From Pseudomonas mosselii (GTDB lineage: Bacteria; Pseudomonadota; Gammaproteobacteria; Pseudomonadales; Pseudomonadaceae), in NCBI RefSeq assembly GCF_003205295.1, contig NZ_QJRP01000017.1, positions 56,050 through 120,049 of the forward strand: a stretch of 64,000 nt of DNA. The letters are read 5' to 3'. The notes beneath the pieces were generated by a model. It did not search any database and was not told the DNA's origin. It saw nothing but the letters and a program-made list of their open reading frames with translations. The position numbers and the translations under genes were made by a program. Each line of letters begins with the position of its first letter. Position 1 is the first letter of the stretch. Below, one piece after another: positions 12,341 to 24,037 of this stretch.

Positions 12341-12817
12341 ATGCAGCCGTTCACCCATGCACCCCAGCAAGCCCAGTTGCCGCTGTTCGAGGCCTTTCTT
12401 GCCCAGCCGGTGCTGCCAGGCCTCAAGCCCGCCCCGAAAGCGCGCAAGAACAGCCAGCCCGAGCTGTTCAGCGAGCTGGCCCTGCGCGGCGCGCCCGGGC
12501 ACTGCCAGAGCCTGCTGGCGCCGATCCTGCGCGATCTCAGCGAAGAGGACGACAGCCGCTGGCTGACGCTCATCGCCCCGCCCGGCAGCCTCACCCAGGC
12601 CTGGCTGCGCGATGCCGGCCTCAACCGTGAACGCATCCTGCTCTTGCAACCCGGTGGCAGCCAGACCGCCTTGCAACTGGCCTGCGAAGCCTTGCGCCTG
12701 GGCCACAGCCACACGGTGGTCAGCTGGCTGGGCACGCTCAACGCCAATGCCCGCCAACAACTGCAGCGCGCCGCCGCCAACGGAAACGCACAAAGCCTGA
12801 ACATCCGCCTCGGCTGA
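12341..12817 (+). CDS. sulA: SOS cell-division inhibitor SulA
   Basis: 158 residues. It blocks FtsZ polymerisation when DNA is damaged. It shows the SulA core (WLTLIAPPGSLTQAWLRDAGLNRERILLLQPG...ALQLACEALRLGHSHTVVSWLG), related to the RecA-like fold of ImuA/SulA proteins. It has AGGAGG before the ATG, lies 13 nt after lexA and shares its SOS promoter, the standard Pseudomonas arrangement. Confidence 0.9.
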   Translation: MQPFTHAPQQAQLPLFEAFLAQPVLPGLKPAPKARKNSQPELFSELALRGAPGHCQSLLAPILRDLSEEDDSRWLTLIAPPGSLTQAWLRDAGLNRERILLLQPGGSQTALQLACEALRLGHSHTVVSWLGTLNANARQQLQRAAANGNAQSLNIRLG

Positions 12818-12829
12818 TGTCCAGGCTTT
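12792..12829 (+). terminator. Stem-loop over the sulA stop codon
   Basis: A 13-bp stem with one mismatch (AAAGCCTGAACAT / ATGTCCAGGCTTT) overlaps the end of sulA. There is no long T run after it, so termination is probable rather than certain. It separates lexA-sulA from the convergent gene at 12869-13102. Confidence 0.55.
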
Positions 12830-12868
12830 GCCTGTCAAATGCTTGAAACCCTGGGCAGGCAATCTGCC

Positions 12869-13102
12869 TCAGTGAAGGACGCGCGGCCCTTCTTCACGCT
12901 CGAAGTCACCCTCGACGAGGCGACCGGCCATTTGCACGCCGACGCTGAGCATGGCCTTGGCCACTTCCACATGCTGTCCTTGCAGGAATGCCTTGGCATC
13001 CTCGGAGAAATCCAAGGTCACCAGGGAGCCTTCATCTTCGGCGCGGCGCAGCTCGATCCGGCCATCAGGCAACTCGACAATTTCTAGAAAGGACGTTGAC
13101 AT
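12869..13102 (-). CDS. Conserved hypothetical small protein
   Basis: 77 residues (MSTSFLEIVELPDGRIEL...), acidic, with no signal peptide, membrane segment or recognisable catalytic motif. The pattern of alternating short hydrophobic strands then a helix suggests a small compact cytoplasmic protein. The ATG at 13102 is chosen; an upstream GTG at 13120 would add 6 residues but lacks a better ribosome site. The same gene stands between sulA and topA in other pseudomonads, so it is conserved, but I cannot assign a function. Confidence 0.75.
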   Translation of the reverse strand: MSTSFLEIVELPDGRIELRRAEDEGSLVTLDFSEDAKAFLQGQHVEVAKAMLSVGVQMAGRLVEGDFEREEGPRVLH

Positions 13103-13153
13103 AAAGGGCCTGCTTTTCACGAAAGGCCATCAGTGTACCAGCCATGACGGCGA

Positions 13154-13675
13154 TCAGCACTCACTCAGCGCTTCGCGGAATCGTCTCACCAGGCTTTTCA
13201 GGTTCTGTCGCCAGGCTTCGAGCTCCTCTCGGGATAGCTCGGCCGGCTCGGGCTCGTCCAGATTGACAGCCTGGATCAGCGGCTGGGTGACATCGCCCTT
13301 CACTTCCTTCTTCGCGACCGGCGGTCGGAACAAATCGGCATAAGCGGCCAGCAGCCGCGCCAGCCAGGTTTCCGACTGGCGGGCCAATTCCAGCAGCTCG
13401 GCCATTTCCGGGATCGCCACGCTCTGCAGCACCTCGTCACTGAACAGCAGCTCGGCCCGTGACGCCGAGGCCTGGGGCAGACGGTAGAAGCCGGCGATCT
13501 CGTGGCATAGCCCCAACAGCGCGCCATACAGGTGGAACAGTGCCGATTCGCGCTCGGCCTGGAGCAAGCCCTGGGCGTTCATGGCCTGGCTGTCGGCGGC
13601 CTTGGCCATGGACTCCAGGGCAAGGCCGGCGAAGAACAGTTTCTGGTTGGTGCGGGTGTAGAGTTCCTGGGCCAT
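13154..13675 (-). CDS. DUF6586-type hypothetical protein
   Basis: 173 residues, mostly predicted helix, rich in Leu, Ala and Glu, with no signal peptide or transmembrane segment. It resembles the family labelled DUF6586 in pseudomonads, found upstream of topA. GGAGG lies 8 nt before the ATG. The Pro/Lys/Glu-rich stretch (about 116-145: FRPPVAKKEVKGDVTQPL) looks like a flexible link between two helical parts. Function unknown. The gene at 12869 follows after 51 nt in the same direction and may be co-transcribed. Confidence 0.75.
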   Translation of the reverse strand: MAQELYTRTNQKLFFAGLALESMAKAADSQAMNAQGLLQAERESALFHLYGALLGLCHEIAGFYRLPQASASRAELLFSDEVLQSVAIPEMAELLELARQSETWLARLLAAYADLFRPPVAKKEVKGDVTQPLIQAVNLDEPEPAELSREELEAWRQNLKSLVRRFREALSEC

Positions 13676-13751
13676 TTTCCATGACCTCCCATGGGCAACA
13701 AGGCGATATCGCAGTTTCGGGGATAGCCTTGCGTTACCGCAAGCACAAACG

Positions 13752-13816
13752 ATCGCGGGGCAAGCCCGCTCCCACGAGGTTGCAGAGCACCTGTGGGAGC
13801 GGGCTTGCCCCGCGAT
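13752..13816. repeat. REP-type inverted repeat pair (class C)
   Basis: Arms ATCGCGGGGCAAGCCCGCTC and the inverse, about 18 nt apart, downstream of topA. Similar units lie at 25976 and 51347. Confidence 0.85.
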
Positions 13817-13832
13817 GAGCCTGAGACTCAGA

Positions 13833-16442
13833 TCAGCGCTTGTCTTCGACCTTCCACGCCTTGCCGTCGTAGAACGCCTTCCAGCCGGTCGGCTTGCCGT
13901 CGACCTCGGATTGCACGTACTGCTCCTTGGTCTTGCGACTGTAGCGAATCACCGTCGGGCGACCGTCCGGATCCTTCTGCGGCGCTTCGCAGAGGAAGTG
14001 GTACTTCGGATCGATCTCGTGCTTGTGCGGGACGATCTCCAGCACCAGCGGCGCGCGGGTCTCGCGGTTCTTCGGGAACTGGCTGGCGGCCAGGAACAGG
14101 CCCGAAGCACCGTCGCGCAGCACGTAGGTGTCGTCGACCTTCTCGCACTTGAGCTCCGGCATGTCCACCTTGTCCATCTTCGGCGGCGCCGCCTCGCCGC
14201 TCTTGAGCAGCTTGCGGGTGTTCTTGCAGGTCGCGTTGGTGCAGCCGAAGAACTTGCCGAACCGGCCAGTCTTGAGCTGCATCTCGCTGCCGCACTTGTC
14301 GCACTCCAGGCTCGGGCCTTCGTAGCCCTTGATGCGGTAGCTACCCTCTTCGATCTCGTAGCCGGCGCAGTCAGGGTTGTTGCCACAGATGTGCAGCTTG
14401 CGCTTCTCGTCGAGCAGGTAGGCGTCCATCGCCGTCGAGCAGATCGGGCAGCGGTGCTTGCCGCGCAGCACCAGCGACTCGGACTCGCCCTCGTCGTCGG
14501 CAGCGATCTCGTCACCCGGCACCAGGTTCACCGTGGCCTTGCAGCGCTCCTTCGGCGGCAGGCTATAGCCCGAGCAGCCGAGGAACACGCCGGTAGAGGC
14601 GGTACGGATCATCATCGGCCGGCCGCATTCCTTGCAGGCGATGTTGGTCAGGGTCGGCTGGTTGGCGCGCATGCCGTGCTCGCTGGACTCGGCGGTCTGC
14701 AGCTTCTTGCTGAAATCGCCATAGAACTCGTCGAGGACGTTCTTCCAGTCACGCTCGCCCTGGGCCACATCGTCGAGGTTTTCTTCCATGCCGGCGGTGA
14801 AGCCGTAGTCCATCAGGTTGGCGAAACTCTCGGACAGGCGCTCGGTGACGATGTCACCCATCTTCTCGGAGTAGAAGCGGCGGTTGTGCAGGGTCACATA
14901 GCCACGATCCTGGATGGTCGAGATGATTGCCGCATAGGTCGAGGGACGACCGATACCGCGCTTTTCCATCTCCTTGACCAGGCTGGCTTCGGTGAAGCGG
15001 GCCGGCGGCTTGGTGAAGTGCTGGCTGGGGTCGAGCTGAATCAGCTTGAGCGCCTCGCCCTGGGCCATTTCCGGCAGCACGTCGTCCTCGCCCGGCTTGC
15101 TCTGCTGCGGCAGGACACGGGTGTAACCGTCGAACTTGAGGATGCGGCCCTTGGCACGCAGCTCGAACTCGCCGGCCACCACGGTGACGCTGGTGGACAG
15201 GTATTGCGCCGGCGGCATCTGACAGGCCAGGAACTGGCGCCAGATCAGCTCGTACAGGCGCTCGGCGTCACGCTCCATGCCGCTGAGCTTGGTCGGATGG
15301 GTTGTCACGTCCGACGGGCGAATCGCCTCGTGCGCCTCCTGGGCGCCTTCCTTGCTGCCGTAGACGATCGGCGCGGCGGGCAGGTACTGCTTGCCGAATT
15401 CTTTCTCGATGTAGCTGCGCGCCATCTCGACGGCGTCGGTCGACAGGTTGGTCGAGTCGGTACGCATGTAGGTGATGTAGCCGGCTTCGTACAGACGCTG
15501 GGCCATCATCATGGTCTTCTTCACCCCGAAGCCCAGGCGGTTGCTGGCGGCCTGCTGCAGGGTGGAGGTGATGAACGGCGCCGAAGGCTTGCTGCTGGTC
15601 GGCCGGTCCTCGCGCTTGCTAACGCTGTAGCTGGAGGCCTTGAGCTTCTCCAGCGCGGCCATGGCCTGGGTTTCGTTGAGCGGCTTGAAGGCCTCGCCCT
15701 TCTCACGGGCCACCTCGAAACGCACCTTGGCGTTCTTGGCGGTGCCCAGGTCGGCGTGAACTTCCCAGTACTCTTCCGGGTTGAACGCGCGGATCTCGCG
15801 CTCACGCTCGACCACCAGCTTCACCGCCACCGACTGCACGCGGCCGGCGGACAGGCCGCGAGCGATCTTGGCCCACAACAGCGGCGAGACCATGTAGCCG
15901 ACCACGCGATCGAGGAAGCGCCGCGCCTGCTGGGCGTTGACCCGGTCGATATCGAGCTCGCCCGGCTGGGAGAAGGCTTCCTGGATAGCCTTTTTGGTGA
16001 TCTCGTTGAACACCACGCGCTTGTAGCGGCTGTCGTCACCGCCGATGGCTTCGCGCAGGTGCCAGGCAATGGCTTCCCCCTCGCGATCCAAGTCGGTTGC
16101 GAGATAGATGGTGTCGGCATCCTTGGCCAGGCGGCGCAGTTCCTCGATCACCTTCTCCTTGCCGGGAAGGATCTCGTACTTGGCCTTCCAACCTGCCTCC
16201 GGGTCGACGCCCATGCGCGCGACCAGGGTGCGGCGTGCCTTCTCCTTCGGCGACAAGGCCGGGGCCTCGGCCGCGGCCTTGCCGCGCTTGGCCGCCGGTT
16301 CCTTGCTCGCACTGGCGGAACCGCTGGTGGGAAGGTCACGGATGTGGCCGATACTCGACTTCACCACGTACTGGCTGCCCAGGTACTTGTTGATGGTCTT
16401 GGCCTTGGCCGGGGATTCCACAATGACCAGCGATTTGCCCAT
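13833..16442 (-). CDS. topA: DNA topoisomerase I
   Basis: 869 residues. A type IA topoisomerase that relaxes negative supercoils. It opens with the TOPRIM domain (KSLVIVESPAKAKTI, then DLDREGEAIAWHL). The active-site tyrosine is Tyr325 (YITYMRTDSTN). The C-terminus carries Cys4 zinc ribbons (CKECGRPMMIR..., CPICSTAMDAY...C..NNPDC, CDKCGSEM...CTNATC) and a final basic segment (YSRKTKEQYVQSEVDGKPTG). A Ser/Ala/Lys-rich insert of about 25 residues near position 40-65 looks unstructured. Length and motifs are complete. Confidence 0.98.
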   Translation of the reverse strand: MGKSLVIVESPAKAKTINKYLGSQYVVKSSIGHIRDLPTSGSASASKEPAAKRGKAAAEAPALSPKEKARRTLVARMGVDPEAGWKAKYEILPGKEKVIEELRRLAKDADTIYLATDLDREGEAIAWHLREAIGGDDSRYKRVVFNEITKKAIQEAFSQPGELDIDRVNAQQARRFLDRVVGYMVSPLLWAKIARGLSAGRVQSVAVKLVVEREREIRAFNPEEYWEVHADLGTAKNAKVRFEVAREKGEAFKPLNETQAMAALEKLKASSYSVSKREDRPTSSKPSAPFITSTLQQAASNRLGFGVKKTMMMAQRLYEAGYITYMRTDSTNLSTDAVEMARSYIEKEFGKQYLPAAPIVYGSKEGAQEAHEAIRPSDVTTHPTKLSGMERDAERLYELIWRQFLACQMPPAQYLSTSVTVVAGEFELRAKGRILKFDGYTRVLPQQSKPGEDDVLPEMAQGEALKLIQLDPSQHFTKPPARFTEASLVKEMEKRGIGRPSTYAAIISTIQDRGYVTLHNRRFYSEKMGDIVTERLSESFANLMDYGFTAGMEENLDDVAQGERDWKNVLDEFYGDFSKKLQTAESSEHGMRANQPTLTNIACKECGRPMMIRTASTGVFLGCSGYSLPPKERCKATVNLVPGDEIAADDEGESESLVLRGKHRCPICSTAMDAYLLDEKRKLHICGNNPDCAGYEIEEGSYRIKGYEGPSLECDKCGSEMQLKTGRFGKFFGCTNATCKNTRKLLKSGEAAPPKMDKVDMPELKCEKVDDTYVLRDGASGLFLAASQFPKNRETRAPLVLEIVPHKHEIDPKYHFLCEAPQKDPDGRPTVIRYSRKTKEQYVQSEVDGKPTGWKAFYDGKAWKVEDKR

Positions 16443-16542
16443 GGATCGGAGTATTCCTGAATCTGAAGATGAAAAACGCGTCAGGTGCCGGACGCGGCAC
16501 CGCTATATATAGTGGCAAAAGAGTGAGGTCAAGCGTGGTCGA

Positions 16543-16794
16543 TCACTCGTGCGCCTTGCCAAGCCGCTCGCCCAGCCCCTCTTCGGCCTTGACCAAAGCA
16601 AAGCGTGGCACCTGCTCGCCGTCAACCTCGACGGACTCCTGGAACATCGAAAGTGGCCTGACCCAGAAGCTGTAGTCACCATACAGGCACTGGTAGAAGA
16701 CCATCCACTCTTCGCTCTCGGAATGCCGCGCCGCGCTGAACACGCGGTATTCAGGGCCTTTGTAATGCCGGTACACACCAGGTTGTATCTGCAT
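16543..16794 (-). CDS. DUF1653 domain protein
   Basis: 83 residues beginning MQIQPGVYRHYKGPEYRV, the typical opening of DUF1653, followed by EEWMVFYQCLYGDYSFWVRPLSMF, the conserved aromatic core. Proteins of this family are small, single-domain and of unknown function. The start at 16794 fits the domain boundary; longer in-frame readings only add sequence outside the family. It is located between topA and fadA. Confidence 0.88.
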   Translation of the reverse strand: MQIQPGVYRHYKGPEYRVFSAARHSESEEWMVFYQCLYGDYSFWVRPLSMFQESVEVDGEQVPRFALVKAEEGLGERLGKAHE

Positions 16795-16821
16795 GTCACT
16801 CGCCCTCTTGAACAAATCCTG

Positions 16822-16855
16822 TAAAAAACAAAAGCCGGGGCACATGGCCCCGGCT
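16822..16855 (-). terminator. Intrinsic terminator of fadBA
   Basis: Stem AGCCGGGG/CCCCGGCT (16833-16855) with a 7-nt loop, followed on the minus strand by a T-rich tract (16822-16832). It lies 18 nt past the fadA stop. Confidence 0.88.
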
Positions 16856-16872
16856 GCTGTCCCGCGACGCGA

Positions 16873-18048
16873 TCAGACGCGTTCGAAGACAGTGGTGATG
16901 CCTTGGCCCAGGCCGACACACATGGTGGCGACGCCCAGGGTACCGCCATTCTGCTTCATGACGTTGAGCAGGGTGCCGGAGATCCGCGCACCGGAGCAAC
17001 CGAACGGGTGGCCCAGGGCGATGGCGCCGCCGTGCAGGTTAACCTTCTCATCCATCTTGTCGAGCACTTTCAGGTCCTTCAGCACCGGCAGGGCCTGTGC
17101 GGCGAAGGCTTCGTTGAGCTCGAAGAAGTCGATGTCGGCAATGGTCAGGCCAGCGCGCTTGAGGGCTTTCTGCGTCGCCGGGACCGGGCCGTAGCCCATG
17201 ATCGCGGGATCCACGCCGGCCACCGCCATCGAACGGATCACCGCCAACGGCTGGATCCCCAGGTCCATGGCGCGCTGGCCGGACATGACGATCATGCACG
17301 AGGCACCGTCGGTGATCTGCGACGAGGTACCCGCGGTGACGGTGCCACCTTTGGGGTTGAACGCAGGCTTGAGCGACGCCAGGCCTTCGAGGGTGGTTTC
17401 CGGGCGAATGGTCTCGTCGTAGTCGAAGACCTTCAGGAAGCCGTTCTCATCGTAACCCTGCATCGGGATGATCTCGTCCTTGAACTTGCCCTCGACCGTC
17501 GCCTTGTGGGCGAGCTGGTGCGAACGCAGGCCGAACAGATCCTGTTGCTCACGGGTGATGCCGTGCATCTTGCCGAGCATCTCGGCGGTCAGGCCCATCA
17601 TCCCGGAAGCCTTGGCGGCGTGCAAGGACATGTGCGGGTTGGGGTCGACGCCGTGCATCATGCTGACGTGGCCCATGTGCTCGACACCACCGACCACGAA
17701 CACATCGCCGTTGCCGGTCATGATCGCCTGGGCGGCGGTGTGCAGCGCGCTCATCGACGATCCGCACAGGCGGCTGACGGTCTGGGCGGCGGAGGTGTGC
17801 GGGATCTGGGTCATCAGCGACGCCATGCGGGCGATGTTCCAACCCTGCTCCAGGGTCTGGTTGACGCAGCCCCAGATCACGTCCTCAACTTCCTTCGGAT
17901 CGACCTTGTCGTTGCGCTCCAGCAGCTTGCTGATCAGGTGCGCGGACATGTCCTCGGCACGGGTGTTGCGGTGCATGCCACCCTTGGAACGGCCCATCGG
18001 CGTGCGACCGAAGTCGACAATCACCACGTCTCTTGGATTCAGGCTCAT
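16873..18048 (-). CDS. fadA: 3-ketoacyl-CoA thiolase FadA
   Basis: 391 residues. The beta subunit of the fatty acid oxidation complex; it cleaves 3-ketoacyl-CoA to acetyl-CoA and a shortened acyl-CoA. The nucleophile is Cys95 (SRLCGSSMSAL), and the C-terminal acid-base pair appears as GHPFGCSGAR and MCVGLGQG. It follows fadB after 31 nt on the same strand and ends at a strong terminator, so fadBA is a two-gene operon. Confidence 0.98.
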   Translation of the reverse strand: MSLNPRDVVIVDFGRTPMGRSKGGMHRNTRAEDMSAHLISKLLERNDKVDPKEVEDVIWGCVNQTLEQGWNIARMASLMTQIPHTSAAQTVSRLCGSSMSALHTAAQAIMTGNGDVFVVGGVEHMGHVSMMHGVDPNPHMSLHAAKASGMMGLTAEMLGKMHGITREQQDLFGLRSHQLAHKATVEGKFKDEIIPMQGYDENGFLKVFDYDETIRPETTLEGLASLKPAFNPKGGTVTAGTSSQITDGASCMIVMSGQRAMDLGIQPLAVIRSMAVAGVDPAIMGYGPVPATQKALKRAGLTIADIDFFELNEAFAAQALPVLKDLKVLDKMDEKVNLHGGAIALGHPFGCSGARISGTLLNVMKQNGGTLGVATMCVGLGQGITTVFERV

Positions 18049-18079
18049 ATCAATATTCTCGCTCTAGCTCGTTGGGCGC

Positions 18080-20227
<2,148 letters not shown>

Positions 20228-20640
20228 CAACTGATCTCCACGATATGGAAGCTGAACAGTACACGTCGAACGCTGGCGCAAGAGCCGGTCTACCGGTCCC
20301 TCGCCCCAGGCACACCCGTCGACGCGCTAATCGGGATTCTGTAAGAGCCGTCTGACATACAAACGCTCAATTCATACGCCCGTTTGACTTGGGTGTGCAC
20401 ACATTCTCCGAAATGAACGGCGTTGTCAAATGCTCGCGAACACCGTGAAAACGCGACTTTCCAGTCATCTTCTACCCGCCGGGTACGAAAACTGATGACA
20501 GTGATCGCCGACCATTCATGTCAGCGATAGACCATCAACGACAGCGGACGGCCTTTTTTCTAAACGCATCCGCCAACGACGGCTACACTGGGTCTGCATG
20601 AAAGTGTTTCCGGCCTGCCTGGCCTTTTTCTGCGCTGCAG
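20228..20640. other. Non-coding region upstream of fadB
   Basis: About 410 nt without a credible gene. It holds the fadB leader and promoter area and the candidate PsrA box. The part around 20340-20480 is less GC-rich than the surroundings. No tRNA or known RNA was recognised. A short reading frame starting at 20598 overlaps the next gene on the opposite strand and is not supported. Confidence 0.6.
20373..20386. promoter_or_regulatory. Candidate PsrA operator upstream of fadB
   Basis: CATAC-GCCC-GTTTG differs at one base from the PsrA pattern CAAAC-N4-GTTTG. It lies about 145 nt before the fadB start codon. PsrA control of fadBA is established in P. aeruginosa; the site here is inferred. Confidence 0.55.
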
Positions 20641-20692
20641 AACGCAAAACGGCGCGCAAGAGCATGGTTGCTCCTGCGCGCCGTTTTGCGTT
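20641..20692. terminator. Long near-perfect hairpin, probable terminator
   Basis: An 18-bp perfect outer stem (AACGCAAAACGGCGCGCA and its complement), one mismatch, five more base pairs and a TGGT loop. It begins 8 nt after the stop of the minus-strand gene at 20701-21138. There is no T run directly beyond it on either strand, so termination would rely on stem strength or the T-rich stem base. Confidence 0.6.
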
Positions 20693-20700
20693 GGCCAGGT

Positions 20701-21138
20701 TCAGGCGAGGGTATCGAGGGCCTGGGCAATATCCTGCAAAACAGATTTATCGCCCCGCTCGCTCCAGTACAGGGCGATCATGCGCCGGTCCGCCTCGACC
20801 TTGTAGACGGTTTCCGGCAGGCGGGTGAAGACCTCGGCCAGGCGCGGGTCCTCGCAGGGTTCGCGCCACTGGTTCCACCACACGCCCGGGCTGATCTGCC
20901 AGTAGCACCAGCAGTCCTCGCGGCCCTTGCGCCGCGCCCGATGGTATTGCGGACAAGGGCTGGGCGGCTCCTTTTCCAGCCAGTGCGGCCACTGCTGCGG
21001 CGCCAGCTGCATGGCCAGGCCCATGCGCCGGCCCTCCAGGCGCAGGCTCATCTGCTCGCTCTGCTTGCGCGACTGGCGCAGCCAGGCCAGCGGGCTGAGC
21101 ATCAGCGCAAGGATTGACACCACCAGCCATACCGTCAT
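20701..21138 (-). CDS. Membrane-anchored hypothetical protein
   Basis: 145 residues. One N-terminal hydrophobic helix (about 2-22: TVWLVVSILALMLSPLAWL), then a basic stretch and a soluble domain rich in Trp, Pro and Cys (EDCWCYWQISPGVWWNQW). It is probably a single-pass inner-membrane protein with its C-domain on one face. Chosen start: ATG 21138 with AAGGT upstream. It is divergent from the usp gene. A conserved neighbour in pseudomonads; function not recognised. Confidence 0.72.
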   Translation of the reverse strand: MTVWLVVSILALMLSPLAWLRQSRKQSEQMSLRLEGRRMGLAMQLAPQQWPHWLEKEPPSPCPQYHRARRKGREDCWCYWQISPGVWWNQWREPCEDPRLAEVFTRLPETVYKVEADRRMIALYWSERGDKSVLQDIAQALDTLA

Positions 21139-21248
21139 ATCTGTAGACCTTATAAAGCGTTGCAAATGAGCGGGTTATCCAGGTTTCACGAACGCCCGGC
21201 CCGAAAGCGACCATACTTCTACTATCGCGATTGTCAGGAGTACTGCAC

Positions 21249-21689
21249 ATGTCCTATGAACATCTTCTGGTCGCCGTCGACCTGACCGAAGAATGCGACC
21301 CGGTGATCAAGCGGGCCAAGACCATCGCCCTGGCCAGTGGCGCCAAGGTGTCCCTGGTGCATATCGTCGAACCCATGGCCATGGCCTTCGGCGGCGACGT
21401 GCCGATGGACCTCTCGCAGCTACAGCAGCAACAGTTCGACCAGGCCAAGGAGCGCATGGAGCGCCTGTTCAACAAGTACCCGGACATCCAGCGAGGCGAC
21501 TCGCATCTGGTCTATGGCCAGCCGCGCCAGGAAATCCACGAGCTTGCCAAGAAACAAGCCTGCGACCTGATCGTGGTCGGCAGCCATGGCCGCCATGGCC
21601 TGGCGCTGCTGCTGGGCTCCACTGCCAATGACGTGCTGCACGGCGCGCCGTGCGATGTACTGGCGGTGCGGTTGCAGAAGAAAGAATAA
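21249..21689 (+). CDS. Universal stress protein A family
   Basis: 146 residues, a single Usp domain. It has the ATP-binding signature VVGSHGRHGLALLLGSTAN (G-2x-G-9x-G-S/T) and the usual opening YEHLLVAVDLTEECDPVIKRA. Such proteins help survival under stress or low oxygen and often form dimers. The start at 21249 has AGGAG 8 nt upstream. It is followed by REP repeats rather than a simple terminator. Confidence 0.93.
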   Translation: MSYEHLLVAVDLTEECDPVIKRAKTIALASGAKVSLVHIVEPMAMAFGGDVPMDLSQLQQQQFDQAKERMERLFNKYPDIQRGDSHLVYGQPRQEIHELAKKQACDLIVVGSHGRHGLALLLGSTANDVLHGAPCDVLAVRLQKKE

Positions 21690-21706
21690 GTCAACCTGCT
21701 CCGGCC

Positions 21707-21882
21707 TCTTCGCGGGTAAACCCGCTCCCACAGGCTGGTCACTGCTCCTGAGGCAGCGGCAATCCTGTGGGAGAAATGTGTGTTTGCCTGTACCGGCCTC
21801 TTCGCGGGTAAACCCGCTCCCACAGGTTGGTCACCGCTCCTGAGGCAGTGGTAACTCTGTGGGAGCGGGTTTACCCGCGAAA
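21707..21882. repeat. Compound REP element (class B, one full and one decayed pair)
   Basis: Two near-copies in tandem. The first has a left arm CTCTTCGCGGGTAAACCCGC and a right arm that stops after CCTGTGGGAGAAATG. The second has both arms intact. The linkers are almost the same (GGTCACTGCTCCTGAGGCAG versus GGTCACCGCTCCTGAGGCAG), so this looks like a duplication followed by loss in one copy. Confidence 0.85.
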
Positions 21883-21898
21883 ACGCCAGGACAGGAAA

Positions 21899-23830
<1,932 letters not shown>

Positions 23831-24037
23831 GATCATCTCCAAAAACCGGGCGCGCATTCTACCTGACTTGCCCCTTCACGGCATCAAAAGCCCATCGCCG
23901 GCAGCAGGGCGTCGGATAACAACTCGATACAAGCACAGTGCTTTCACCGGCCACCGGCAAACGGCTAAGCTAGGCAGTAATACCCAACAGTGCTGGCTCC
24001 GCCGTCACTTTCCATGGTTCTACTGCCCGGACGTATC

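Noticed and set aside
13815..16460. An 881-codon plus-strand frame opposite topA
   Set aside because: It fully overlaps topA, has repetitive composition and no ribosome site; a shadow of the topA frame.
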